A stretch of 26,336 nucleotides of DNA from Candidatus Nitrosymbiomonas sp. (GCA_020724185.1 DYHL01000002.1:1-26336), one strand, 5' to 3'. Numbered from the stretch's first letter, positions 6,758 through 15,299 are shown. Notes: generated from the letters alone by a model not told the origin. A program made the numbers and translations.

Positions 6758-7615
6758 ATGCACTTGACCCGTCTGCTGATATGGCTGCGTTCCGTGGACG
6801 CGCGCGTCCGCGCGCTCCCCAGGTTCCTGGCCGCCGCCGTAATGGTCTCCGGGATCGTGCTGGCCGCGGCCGGGGTGCTTGGGGCGGTGAGCAGCTACGA
6901 CTACGCCATGAACAACCCTGAGTTCTGCCGTTCGTGCCACACCATGGAGGCGGCGTGGACGGCGTGGCAGAAGAGCGAGCATCGGAAGATAAGCTGCCAC
7001 AACTGCCATCCGGCCAACATCGTCGAGAGCGCCCGGCAGGTCATAACCTTCGTCGCCCGCCAACCCCGCAAGGTGGGCAAGCACGCGGTTGTGCCCAAGG
7101 CCGTCTGCGCCCGCTGCCACGAGAGCAACGACCCCAGGTGGCGGCAGGTCGCGGCCACGCCGGGCCACCGGCTCCACGAGCAAGAGCGAAAGATCGAGTG
7201 CGTCACTTGTCACTCGCCTGGCGTCCACCGCTTCAAGCCTCCAATCGAGACCTGTGGGAACTGCCACGTCGCCCAGGCCCGGGGAGAGCGGGTCGTTCAG
7301 ATCCGCGCCATGGCCGACCAGCACTGCGTCACCTGTCACGAGTTCCTCCGTCCCGAGGCCCCGTTGCAGCCGGTACGCGAGACCTGCCTCAAATGCCACC
7401 GGTTGATCCCCAGGGAGGTCGGATCCTGGCCCGCCGGCGCGCCGATGGAGTTCGCCTGCGCTCAGTGCCACAAGCCGCACGAGCAACGCCAGCCGGTCGT
7501 GGCCTGCGCCGCCTGCCACGCCGAGCCCGATGCCAAGATGCATCCCGAAGCGGTGCTGAAGAGCACGCCGTGCATTGCCTGCCACATCCCCCATCGCTGG
7601 AGGGTCGGCCGCTAG
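6758..7615 (+). CDS. NapC/NrfH-like membrane-anchored decahaem cytochrome c
   Basis: 285-aa quinol-dehydrogenase-like cytochrome. A single N-terminal anchor (about 23-45) is followed by NNPEFCRSCHTM (CXXCH at 57-61 with the trailing Met seen in NrfH) and SEHRKISCHNCH (80-84), which match the start of the NapC/NirT/NrfH family. Eight more CXXCH motifs follow: CARCH, CVTCH, CGNCH, CVTCH, CLKCH, CAQCH, CAACH and CIACH, ten in all. Family members usually have four or five, so this is an expanded or fused form with a haem roughly every 23 residues in the haem domain. ATG at 6758 was chosen because the anchor starts soon after; the upstream open frame is antisense to the kinase. It probably carries electrons from quinol to a periplasmic or surface partner. 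Confidence 0.88.
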   Translation: MHLTRLLIWLRSVDARVRALPRFLAAAVMVSGIVLAAAGVLGAVSSYDYAMNNPEFCRSCHTMEAAWTAWQKSEHRKISCHNCHPANIVESARQVITFVARQPRKVGKHAVVPKAVCARCHESNDPRWRQVAATPGHRLHEQERKIECVTCHSPGVHRFKPPIETCGNCHVAQARGERVVQIRAMADQHCVTCHEFLRPEAPLQPVRETCLKCHRLIPREVGSWPAGAPMEFACAQCHKPHEQRQPVVACAACHAEPDAKMHPEAVLKSTPCIACHIPHRWRVGR

Positions 7616-7619
7616 CGCC

Positions 7620-8696
7620 CTACAGCATCGGCACCCGTTGAAGCAGCCGCCCTGCGACGCGGTCGAGGATGTCGGCCAGGCTCGGGCCCGTGATGGTCAG
7701 GCCGTGATTGCGCAGGCCGACCACCGCGCGATGGGGGTCCGGGCTTTCCCGCACGAGCTCGGCCACGGCCTGGGCGAGCTGCAGGGTGCCGCACGGGTAC
7801 TGCACCTGCGTCGAGGTAACCCCTTCCATCCACGAGTGGACGTGGATGATGGCGCCCACTCCGGGGTGAGCGGTGTAGATCATCCAGTGCTCGATGGCAT
7901 CCACCGAAACACGGCGGGGCTCGATCCCAGGTGGAACGCTGAGCAGGATGAGGTTGCGCTCCGGGTCGTACCCCTTGACCAGCAGCATGTCGCGGCCCAC
8001 GACGCGCATCGCGCCCTTGTTAACGCCGCTGGCGCTCATCCAGTAGCGGCGGGCGTCCTTGCGCACGCTGAGGTTGCCGTAGGACAGCCCGCCCAGGCCG
8101 AACAGCCGCCTGACGTGCTCGAGGTCTCGCGGGGGCAACAACTCCTCGATGGGAAACGCCGCCGGTAGCAGGTTGAGCGCATCCAGGCGGGCTCCGGCCT
8201 CTGCCAGCGCGGCCGTGAGTTCATCCCCTCCCCAGAGCTCTTCCTCCAGGTCGGCGTGGAACTCGTTGCTGATCACCAGCTGGGCCGATGCCAGCGGGTA
8301 CATCCGGTCGAAGATGTGGCCGAAGAACGCCTGGTCGTCGGTCCCGTCCACGGCAAAGTAGCCCTGTTCCAGCGTCACGACGTAGACGCGCTCCTCGCTC
8401 CCCTCTGGCAGCAGGTAGATCACCATATTGCTGAGGGTGCGGACCAGCAGCGGGTACAGGGCCGGCAGGATCTCCCCTGTGGGTGGCGGGCCCTCGATCA
8501 CCGAGACGACGAACGTCGCCTGCGCCCTGCGGCGGAACGGACGGGGGGATTCCAGGTCCACGAAGTGGAGCACGACCCTGGGCGCCTGGTCTGGGGAGGT
8601 CTCCTCAACTCCGTGCGCCAGGAGCACTTGCCGCAGACCGTCGGCGAACCATCTTTGCCTGGAGGTCCGTGGGTGACCGGCAGTGGCGAAGTTCAT
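7620..8696 (-). CDS. Class II aldolase/adducin-domain protein with an unrecognised N-terminal domain
   Basis: 358-aa protein. The C-terminal half (about 190-355) is a class II aldolase domain: GGLSYGNLSVR at 202-212, SASGVNKG, the zinc-binding pair in IIHVHSW (H285, H287), and a third histidine in LRNHGLTITG (H331). Family members cleave or epimerise phosphorylated sugars with zinc. The N-terminal half (about 15-185) has alternating strands and helices such as APRVVLHFVDLES and RVYVVTLEQGYFAVDG, and I do not recognise it. Single-domain members are usually 200-260 aa. ATG at 8696 has a strong GGGGGAGGAG site. The gene is 26 bases after the regulator gene on the same strand and converges on the decahaem gene, their stops four bases apart. 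Substrate unknown. Confidence 0.8.
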   Translation of the reverse strand: MNFATAGHPRTSRQRWFADGLRQVLLAHGVEETSPDQAPRVVLHFVDLESPRPFRRRAQATFVVSVIEGPPPTGEILPALYPLLVRTLSNMVIYLLPEGSEERVYVVTLEQGYFAVDGTDDQAFFGHIFDRMYPLASAQLVISNEFHADLEEELWGGDELTAALAEAGARLDALNLLPAAFPIEELLPPRDLEHVRRLFGLGGLSYGNLSVRKDARRYWMSASGVNKGAMRVVGRDMLLVKGYDPERNLILLSVPPGIEPRRVSVDAIEHWMIYTAHPGVGAIIHVHSWMEGVTSTQVQYPCGTLQLAQAVAELVRESPDPHRAVVGLRNHGLTITGPSLADILDRVAGRLLQRVPML

Positions 8697-8722
8697 GGGC
8701 TCCTCCCCCTGGGGATCCTGTC

Positions 8723-9379
8723 CTACGGCTCGATGAGTCCTTTCCTGATCGCGTAGCGTACCAGCTCCGTCCGGTCGTGCAGGCCGAGCTTTTCGAATAT
8801 GTGCGCGCGGTGCGTCTGCACGGTCTTTATGCTGATGTAGAGACGGCTCGCGATACCCTGGTTCGTGAGTCCCTCGGCGATTAGCGCAAGGACCTCGCGC
8901 TCGCGCGCGGTCAGCCCATCGAACCGCCGGCGCTCGGTCTCCCCGCTGTCCAGGCGCCTGAGATAGTCCTGCACAACGGTCCGAGCGACCGAGGGGTAGA
9001 GAAACGCCTCGCCCCGGCTTGAAGCGCGGACCGCGTCCACCAGGTCGGTGGCCGCGGCGCGCTTCAGCACGTACCCGGATGCCCCGGCGCGCAGCAACTG
9101 AAATACATAGTGCTCGTCCTCGTGCATCGTGAGCGCCAGAACCCTGACGCCGGGCATCCGCTCGCGGATCTGGCGGGTAGCCTCGATGCCGTTCATGCCG
9201 GGCATGCTGATGTCCATCACGACGACGTCGGGACGTACCGACTCGACCATCGCGACGGCCTGCGCGCCGGTGTCGGCTTCCGCAACGACCTGGATGTCGG
9301 GGTGCGTCGCCAGGATCATGCGCACCCCTTCGCGGACGATGGCGTGATCGTCCACGACGACCACGCGGATCTTCTTCAC
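8723..9379 (-). CDS. NarL/FixJ-family response regulator (second copy)
   Basis: 218-aa regulator with an intact receiver: D10/D11 acidic pair, phospho-acceptor D56 (VVVMDISMPG), T84 and K106 (GYVLKR). The C-terminal LuxR-type domain begins LTAREREVLALIAEG and includes ISIKTVQTHRAHIFEKLGL. GTG at 9379 overlaps the stop of the upstream histidine kinase as GTGA, so the pair is translationally coupled and surely cognate. An open frame to 9457 is only overlap with the kinase gene. It is distinct from the regulator at 3396-4046 and close in design. It lies at the end of the long ccm-containing gene run; targets are not evident. Confidence 0.92.
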   Translation of the reverse strand: MKKIRVVVVDDHAIVREGVRMILATHPDIQVVAEADTGAQAVAMVESVRPDVVVMDISMPGMNGIEATRQIRERMPGVRVLALTMHEDEHYVFQLLRAGASGYVLKRAAATDLVDAVRASSRGEAFLYPSVARTVVQDYLRRLDSGETERRRFDGLTAREREVLALIAEGLTNQGIASRLYISIKTVQTHRAHIFEKLGLHDRTELVRYAIRKGLIEP

Positions 9380-11148
9380 TGCTCCGCCCCGGCCTCGCGC
9401 AGCGGCAGCGTCGCCGTGATGATCGTGCCTGCTCCGGGTCTTGAGTGGGCCTCCCATCGGCCTCCCACCAGCTCGACGCGCTCGCGCATCCCTATGAGGC
9501 CGAACCCGCCATCGCGGCCGGCCGTGCGGATCCTCTGGGCGTCAAAGCCCTGGCCGTTGTCTTCAATGCGGACGCGCAACTCCCTCCCGACCAGAGCCAG
9601 ACTAACGGTCACCGCGGTAGCCCGGGAGTGACGCTGCACGTTCGCCAGCGCCTCCTGCACGAGCCGGAACGCCACGGTTTCCATGGCAGGCGGAAGACGG
9701 CTGGCGATGCCACTCACTGAGAGCGACCAGGTGATGCCGCGGGGATCGAGGAGGGACTTAGCGTACCAGCGCAGCGCCGCCACAAGCCCGAGGTCGTCGA
9801 GGATGGACGGCCGCAGGTCATAGATCAGCCGGCGGATCTCGGCCAACGTCCTCTCGGCCAGGTCCCGCAACTGGATCAGGTGGGCCCGGACCCGATCCGG
9901 TGATTCCTCCTGGGCGGCGAGCTCGAGGTTCACGATCAGCGCCGTCAGGGCCTGCCCGGCTTCATCGTGGAGTTCGCGGGCGATGCGCCTTCGCTCGTCC
10001 TCGTGGGCGGTGATCAGTTTCTCGAGCAGTTCTCCGCGGGTGCGCTCCTTCGCGGCCAGCTCGCCGAACAGCAACCCGCGCTCCACGGCAAGGCCGATCT
10101 GATGGCCCACCGTCGAGAGCATCTGCAGCTCGCGATCGCTGAAGGTGCGCCCGCCCGGCAGCACTAGGTTCATCAACCCGAGCGTGCGCGTGCTCGCGCG
10201 CAGCGGAACGCTGGCGTGCCGGGTGTGGGCAATCCCCACCTGTGCCAGACGCTGGCAGTCCACGGCGTTCACGGCAAGGGGTAGCCGGTCCTCGGCCAGC
10301 AGGCGCAGGCAGTGGCAGTCCCCACCCATGCGCAGGTTCGCTTCAGCGGCAAGCGGCGCCGGCAGTCCGAAGGAGGCGGCAAGGCTCAGTTGGTCGCCCT
10401 CCCGCAGAAAGATCCACCCGGCCTCTATGCCCAGCAGCCGCGCCACCAGCCGCAACGCCTCCTGCGCCGACTCCCCGACATTGGTCAGCCGGTTCAGGGC
10501 GCCGGCGATCGAGTTCAGCAGTTCCAGTTCGCGCGTATCGCGCCAGGACCGCACGATCCACCCCACGCCGAGCATCAGGGTGAACAGCCCCGCGAGCAGC
10601 ACGCCCACAAGAGCGCCCCACTCCTGTGGCCGCACGAAGGGATAACCCAATGCCAGCAGCCCTGTCAGCGCAAGCCCCCAGGTGACTAGGGTGGTCGCGG
10701 GATCACGCCGGGGCTCCTCCACGCGATGGTATCGCCGCGCGGCCACCACAAACAGCACGCCCGCAACGAACGAAGGCGGAAGCGCGCCCCACGGCCAGGG
10801 ATGCCCTGCCAATCCGATCATCCAAGCCGCGAGGACGGCGAGGACGGCCGCCGCCGAGGCCCATCGCAGGAAACGCCGGTAGGCCGGGAACGATCCCAAC
10901 AGCAGCAGGGCAGCGGCCAGCTTCAACAGATGGCGGCCAGCCATCCACGCCGGGGAGACCGCGGCGCCGAGGGCAACCTCTGCCACCTCGTGCGCGGTCA
11001 GAAACGCGTACGCCGCCGCCCACCACAGGACCGGTCGCCCGCGCGTGTCGAGGTAGCGCAGCAGAAGAAGAAGGGTAACGGCCAGGTGCGTGCCCACACC
11101 GAAGGCGACGGCGGCAAGCTCCCATTGCAGCGAGGCTAGACTCGGCAC
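9376..11148 (-). CDS. Membrane sensor histidine kinase with 7-helix N-terminus, GAF domain, HisKA_3 and HATPase
   Basis: 590-aa kinase. Residues 8-199 hold about seven hydrophobic helices with a layout like that of the first kinase but no CXXCH. One GAF domain (about 205-360) follows, with a cysteine cluster GGDCHCLRLL (C278, C280) and C298 (AVDCQRL) that could bind metal or sense redox state. The H-box EDERRRIARELHDEAGQ has H394. The ATPase has N-box VQEALANVQRHS and G-box IEDNGQGFD. The start is GTG at 11148, 21 bases after the polyprenyl synthase stop, with only a weak AGGGG-type site. Its partner regulator overlaps its stop. Confidence 0.9.
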   Translation of the reverse strand: MPSLASLQWELAAVAFGVGTHLAVTLLLLLRYLDTRGRPVLWWAAAYAFLTAHEVAEVALGAAVSPAWMAGRHLLKLAAALLLLGSFPAYRRFLRWASAAAVLAVLAAWMIGLAGHPWPWGALPPSFVAGVLFVVAARRYHRVEEPRRDPATTLVTWGLALTGLLALGYPFVRPQEWGALVGVLLAGLFTLMLGVGWIVRSWRDTRELELLNSIAGALNRLTNVGESAQEALRLVARLLGIEAGWIFLREGDQLSLAASFGLPAPLAAEANLRMGGDCHCLRLLAEDRLPLAVNAVDCQRLAQVGIAHTRHASVPLRASTRTLGLMNLVLPGGRTFSDRELQMLSTVGHQIGLAVERGLLFGELAAKERTRGELLEKLITAHEDERRRIARELHDEAGQALTALIVNLELAAQEESPDRVRAHLIQLRDLAERTLAEIRRLIYDLRPSILDDLGLVAALRWYAKSLLDPRGITWSLSVSGIASRLPPAMETVAFRLVQEALANVQRHSRATAVTVSLALVGRELRVRIEDNGQGFDAQRIRTAGRDGGFGLIGMRERVELVGGRWEAHSRPGAGTIITATLPLREAGAEQ

Positions 11149-11169
11149 GGTGAACGTCTGCCCCTGCCC

Positions 11170-12147
11170 TCAGCGGGTCCTGACCACGACGAAATCCGCC
11201 AGAAGCAGAAGGCTCGCCTTGGCCGGACCATCAGGTAGCACGTCGAGGGCGGCGGCGGCGATTCCCGCCAACCGGTGCGCGGCGTCCATCGCGTGCCGGA
11301 GCCCGCCGAGGCGATCGAGGAGCTCACGCAATTCGTCGCGCGACCCGACATCCTGCGGCCCCTGCAGCATGCCGAGCACGCGGTCGCGGTCAGGCCCTGG
11401 CGCGTTTTGCAGTGCTGCGATCACGGGCAGCGTGATCTTGCCCGCGGCGATGTCGCTCCCGGTAGGCTTCCCGAGCAACCCCGGATCGCCGGTCAGGTCC
11501 AGGGCGTCGTCGGTGATCTGAAACGCCACCCCCCACCTGAACCCGAACTCCGCCATCGCATCGGCCGTGGCGCGCGGCGCACCGGCCAGCAGAGCGCCAC
11601 ACCGGCACGCCGCGGAGAACAGGGCCGCGGTCTTGCCCCCTATGATCGCGTAGTAGCGGGCCTCGTCCTCGTGCGGGCGATTGCCGGTCTCGGCCGCCAT
11701 GATCTCGGCCCGGCTCATCAGCACCGCAGCCTCCGCAATCGCCGGCGCCACCTGTGAATGTCGGACGCGGCTGATCAAACCGAAGGCGGTCGCAAAAAGG
11801 TAATCGCCGACCAGAACCGCGACCTGGTTGCCCCAGCGCGCGTTCACGGTCGGAACCCCCCGGCGGAGGTCGGCCGCGTCAATGATGTCGTCGTGTATCA
11901 GCGAGGCAACGTGCACGAGCTCCACGGTCCCGGCCAGAGCGAGCCGCTGCTCGTCGGCGCCTCCGCAGGCGCTTGCGCTGAGCAGCGCCAGCGCCGGGCG
12001 GATCAGCTTCCCCTGGGCCGACAGAACGTGATCCACCAGGCCGGAGATGAACGGGTCGCTGGAAGCAAGCTCGCGCCGCAGGAGCCGGGCGAGGGCCTCG
12101 AGGTCCGCGGCCACCGGCGCGTAGATCTGATCGAGATCGCTTCCCAT
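11170..12147 (-). CDS. Long-chain polyprenyl diphosphate synthase
   Basis: 325-aa isoprenoid chain-elongating enzyme, which condenses isopentenyl diphosphate onto allylic diphosphates in the cytoplasm. Both aspartate-rich motifs are present: DDIID at 86-90 (preceded by H85) and DDALD at 213-217. GKLIRP near 46-51 is the conserved substrate-binding segment. The residue five before the first motif is A81, a small side chain that in this family permits long products, so a C35-C50 quinone side chain is likely (HepT/IspB type). This fits a respiring cell with quinol-linked cytochromes. ATG at 12147 is 17 bases after the upstream stop and has a weak ribosome site. An in-frame extension to 12252 is overlap with the upstream gene. 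Confidence 0.9.
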   Translation of the reverse strand: MGSDLDQIYAPVAADLEALARLLRRELASSDPFISGLVDHVLSAQGKLIRPALALLSASACGGADEQRLALAGTVELVHVASLIHDDIIDAADLRRGVPTVNARWGNQVAVLVGDYLFATAFGLISRVRHSQVAPAIAEAAVLMSRAEIMAAETGNRPHEDEARYYAIIGGKTAALFSAACRCGALLAGAPRATADAMAEFGFRWGVAFQITDDALDLTGDPGLLGKPTGSDIAAGKITLPVIAALQNAPGPDRDRVLGMLQGPQDVGSRDELRELLDRLGGLRHAMDAAHRLAGIAAAALDVLPDGPAKASLLLLADFVVVRTR

Positions 12148-12164
12148 GGGCGAAGGCCCGGGCC

Positions 12165-13073
12165 TCAACGACTCCCCTCGCGCAGCGTGGCCCACGCCAG
12201 TCCCAGGGCCAGCAGTCCGGCGAGCAACGCAGCGGCGGCCGGTGCAGGCCACAGCCTGACCGCGGGCACGCCGGTCACCGCCAGGACCAGATCGCCCGCA
12301 GGCACGGCGCGCGCGGTGGCGCGCGTGTAGGTCTGGCCCTCGGAGGTCACCGGTGTGGCGTGCTGCAGCCGCGGGGAACGCGCCTGGGCAGGATCGGTGG
12401 TGAACAGCTCCAGGCGCTCGACCGGCAGCGGCAGCCTGCGGCCAAGGTCAACCTCGCCGGAGCCGGCCACGCTGTAGCCGTACGCGATCTGATGGGTGCC
12501 GGGCCGGACGATCAACCGGTCCACGATCGCACCGGCCTCCACCCGGGGCTGGTGCAGTCCCTGATGGAAGGCCACGTACCGCGCTCCCACGGGCAAGGGA
12601 AGGACCACGCCGCCCAGGAAGGTCTGGGAGCCGGCGTTCTGAAGGTGCACGGCTTCCGAGACGCGCACGTACCCTGCCCGGGCCTCTACCGCGATGCCAA
12701 GCAGGGATACCCGCAGCGGCACGCGGTCCGAAGCGTCGTGCACTTGAATGACGACCTCTGCCGGCGCCCCGCTGCTCACCAGCGCGTGGGCCGCGTAGGT
12801 CACCCCATCGCGGACAACCTGTACGAGGTAGCGGCCATCGGGGAGACCGCTGAACGCAAACCGACCGCGCGCGTCGCTGCGCGCCCGGCCGACCTGCACC
12901 GCACCCTCGGGGGCGATGAACACGAGCGCCACCTCGGCATCGGGAACGGGTTGGCCGGTGGTGCCGTTCCGCACCAGGCCGGAGGCAGTTCCGCCTGCGG
13001 GAGCACCGGATGCGGAACCGACCGCGAGGCCGGCTGCCAGCAGCGCCACCGCGACCAGCAGAGATCGCCTCAC
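12165..13073 (-). CDS. Exported carboxypeptidase-regulatory-like protein with C-terminal membrane anchor
   Basis: 302-aa protein. It begins MRRSLLVAVALLAAGLAVG, a signal peptide ending near ASGAP. Residues about 28-110 form a carboxypeptidase-regulatory-like beta-sandwich (SGLVRNGTTGQPVPDAEVAL, then RGRFAFSGLPDGRYLVQV). A second beta-rich region follows, and a C-terminal helix (AAAALLAGLLALGLAWA) ends in a few charged residues. It is therefore anchored with its bulk outside the cytoplasm. The GTG start at 13073 overlaps the stop of the CcmI-N-like gene as GTGA. It directly follows the ccm genes, so a role in apocytochrome handling is possible, but this is inference from position only. Confidence 0.8.
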   Translation of the reverse strand: MRRSLLVAVALLAAGLAVGSASGAPAGGTASGLVRNGTTGQPVPDAEVALVFIAPEGAVQVGRARSDARGRFAFSGLPDGRYLVQVVRDGVTYAAHALVSSGAPAEVVIQVHDASDRVPLRVSLLGIAVEARAGYVRVSEAVHLQNAGSQTFLGGVVLPLPVGARYVAFHQGLHQPRVEAGAIVDRLIVRPGTHQIAYGYSVAGSGEVDLGRRLPLPVERLELFTTDPAQARSPRLQHATPVTSEGQTYTRATARAVPAGDLVLAVTGVPAVRLWPAPAAAALLAGLLALGLAWATLREGSR

Positions 13074-13339
13074 TGCCGGGCTCCTGGCCCGGCCAGTTGC
13101 CGGAAGACCTCGGAGGCCTCGGCCTCGAGGAGGGCCCGCGCCGCCCGGTAGTCGCTTTCGGACAGCTTGCCGGTCTGCCAGTCCAGGTCCAGATCGTGCA
13201 GGGCGCGAAGCGCGGCGTCGCCGGCGGCCTCCAGCGCATCGCGCGGGTCCGCCTCCGGGAGCTGCAGGGATTGGAACGCCGGCGCAAGCAGGTACGCGGC
13301 GATCAGCACCGCCACGGTGAAGAAGAGCACCTCTATCAC
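13070..13339 (-). CDS. Short CcmI N-terminal-like membrane protein
   Basis: 89-aa protein with one N-terminal helix (VLFFTVAVLIAAYLLAPAF) followed by a charged helical region. ALHDLDLDWQTGKLSESDY resembles the CcmI N-terminal segment, in which a short membrane-proximal helix follows a D-x-x-x-GKL-S-x-x-D-Y pattern. Full CcmI carries a large TPR domain for chaperoning apocytochrome; that part is absent here. GTG at 13339 overlaps the ccmF stop as GTGA, and the gene's own stop overlaps the next start. It may be a minimal CcmI-like scaffold working with CcmF. Confidence in the family is moderate because the match is short. Confidence 0.7.
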   Translation of the reverse strand: MIEVLFFTVAVLIAAYLLAPAFQSLQLPEADPRDALEAAGDAALRALHDLDLDWQTGKLSESDYRAARALLEAEASEVFRQLAGPGARQ

Positions 13340-15291
13340 GGCGCCCTCCGCTGCCGCTCGGGCAGAATGGCAAAGGCCGCCCCCAGAACGGCCACGACGC
13401 CGCCGATCCAGAGCCAGGACACCAACGGATGCACGAGCACGCGGATCGTTCCCCTGCCGTCCTGCGTCCATTCGGAGAGGATGAGATAGAGATCCTCGCG
13501 CAGCGAGGAGCGTATGGCGACGTGGTGCATCGGCTGCTCCTGCGCGCGGTAGAAGTACCGCTGCGGGGCGTACGAGCCCAGGAACCTCGCGCCGGCCCAG
13601 ACGCGCACCGACGCCTCGGTCACGTCTATGCCGGGAAGCTCGCTGTGGCGAAGGCCTCCGTACTCAAGGGTGTACCGCCCAACGCTAAAGCGCTCCCCAG
13701 GACGCAGCGTGGCGCCGGCCTGGGTGGCAAACGCGCTGCTAGCCGCGATCCCGACCAGCATCAAGAGGACGCCTAGGTGGACCGCGTATCCTCCGTATCG
13801 GCGGCGGTTGCGCCCAAAGAGGCGCGCCAGCGCCAGGGGCGCGATCTCCCCGCGCCGGATGCGCACGCGGGTGCCCCGGGCGGTTTCCTGCACGATCGTG
13901 CCCAGAACGAACAGCGCGGCGGCATACACCAGGACGGCGCCAAGGTGGCGCACGCCGAGCAGTCCCAGCACCAGCGCACCGAGCACCGCCGCCGCCGCCG
14001 GGAGCGTGAAGTTCCTGACGAGCTGCTCGGGCGTGGCCTGCCGCCACGGCAGCAGCGGTCCAATTCCCATCAACAGGAGGATGCCAACGGAGATGGGCAC
14101 CATCACCGTGTTGAAGTAGGGCGGCCCCACGTTGATCTTGACGCCACGGAAGGCCTCGGTTAGGACCGGGAACATCGTGCCCAGCAACACCACGACGGCC
14201 GCTGCCACGAACAGCAGGTTGTTTGCAAGGAAGGCCGTCTCCCGGCTTATGATCGTCTCAACCGCGCCGCGGCTCTTCAGCGCCTCCCATCGCCAGGCGA
14301 GTAGACCGAAGGAAACCAACAGCAGGACCGACAGGAAGCTCAGGAAGAGATACCCTATCAAGGGGGCCTCGGCAAAGGCGTTGACCGAGGACAGCACCCC
14401 GCTTCGCACGAGGAACGTACCGAAGATCGTCAGTCCAAAGGTGAGCAGGACCAGCGCGACGTTCCACGGCACCAGCATTCCTCGCCTTTCCTGGATCTGA
14501 ATCGAGTGGAGGAACGCCGTGGCGGTCAACCAGGGCATGAACGCCGCGTTCTCCACCGGGTCCCAGGCCCAGTACCCTCCCCACCCGAGCACGACGTAGG
14601 ACCACTTCGCCCCGAGCAACAGGCCCAGCGTGAGGAAGATCCACGGCACGATGACCCAGCGCCGGGAAAGCAACACCCAGGTGTCGTCCAGGCGGCCGGT
14701 GATCAGCGCCGCCACCGCCAGCGCGAACGGCACGCTCATTCCAACGAATCCCAAGTAGAGCATCGGCGGATGGACCGACATCCACGGGTTGCGCAGCAGC
14801 GGGTTCAACCCCTGCCCGTCGGGCGGGGGCGGAATCAGCGGGACGAACGGGTTGCTGGCCCCTGCCAGCAGGATGGAGAAGAAGACGGCGACCACCAGCA
14901 GCGTAGCGGCCGCGGGGCCCTGGAGGTCTGGATGGAACCGCAGGCTCCACACCGCGGTCACCATGTAGCCCGCCAGGATGAGGGCCCACAGCAGAAGCGC
15001 GCCGTCGTGCCCCCCCCAGAACGCCATGATCGTCTGTAGAAGAGGCTGGGTTGACTCGCTGGCCATGGCGACGAAGCGCACCGAGAAGTCCCGGGAGAGG
15101 AACGCCGTCATCAGCGCCGCCGATGCCAGCGCCATCAGGAGCGCCCAGACCGTGACGGCCCGGCGCCCGCTGGCGAGATACCCGCCGTGCCGTCGGGTTA
15201 GACCCAGCGCTGTTGCCGCGATCCCGTAGAGCGCGACGACCAGACCGGCCAGCAGGGCGAACCGGCCAACTTCACCCACGAGGTTCACCAT
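13336..15291 (-). CDS. ccmF: Cytochrome c haem lyase subunit CcmF
   Basis: 651-aa polytopic membrane protein that takes haem from CcmE and helps attach it to CXXCH motifs of exported apocytochromes. The tryptophan-rich WWD-type haem-handling motif is WGGYWAWDP at 237-245. Flanking histidines expected in CcmF are present: H174 (MSVHPPMLYLG) and H262 (ATAFLHSI). About 13-15 hydrophobic helices are spread along the chain, with a soluble loop near the C-terminus (about 525-615). Length matches the family (about 630-660). ATG at 15291 is 8 bases after the ccmE stop. It is the last core ccm gene in the cluster; CcmG and CcmH homologues are not seen in the window. Confidence 0.95.
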   Translation of the reverse strand: MVNLVGEVGRFALLAGLVVALYGIAATALGLTRRHGGYLASGRRAVTVWALLMALASAALMTAFLSRDFSVRFVAMASESTQPLLQTIMAFWGGHDGALLLWALILAGYMVTAVWSLRFHPDLQGPAAATLLVVAVFFSILLAGASNPFVPLIPPPPDGQGLNPLLRNPWMSVHPPMLYLGFVGMSVPFALAVAALITGRLDDTWVLLSRRWVIVPWIFLTLGLLLGAKWSYVVLGWGGYWAWDPVENAAFMPWLTATAFLHSIQIQERRGMLVPWNVALVLLTFGLTIFGTFLVRSGVLSSVNAFAEAPLIGYLFLSFLSVLLLVSFGLLAWRWEALKSRGAVETIISRETAFLANNLLFVAAAVVVLLGTMFPVLTEAFRGVKINVGPPYFNTVMVPISVGILLLMGIGPLLPWRQATPEQLVRNFTLPAAAAVLGALVLGLLGVRHLGAVLVYAAALFVLGTIVQETARGTRVRIRRGEIAPLALARLFGRNRRRYGGYAVHLGVLLMLVGIAASSAFATQAGATLRPGERFSVGRYTLEYGGLRHSELPGIDVTEASVRVWAGARFLGSYAPQRYFYRAQEQPMHHVAIRSSLREDLYLILSEWTQDGRGTIRVLVHPLVSWLWIGGVVAVLGAAFAILPERQRRAP

Positions 15292-15299
15292 TCACGCTC

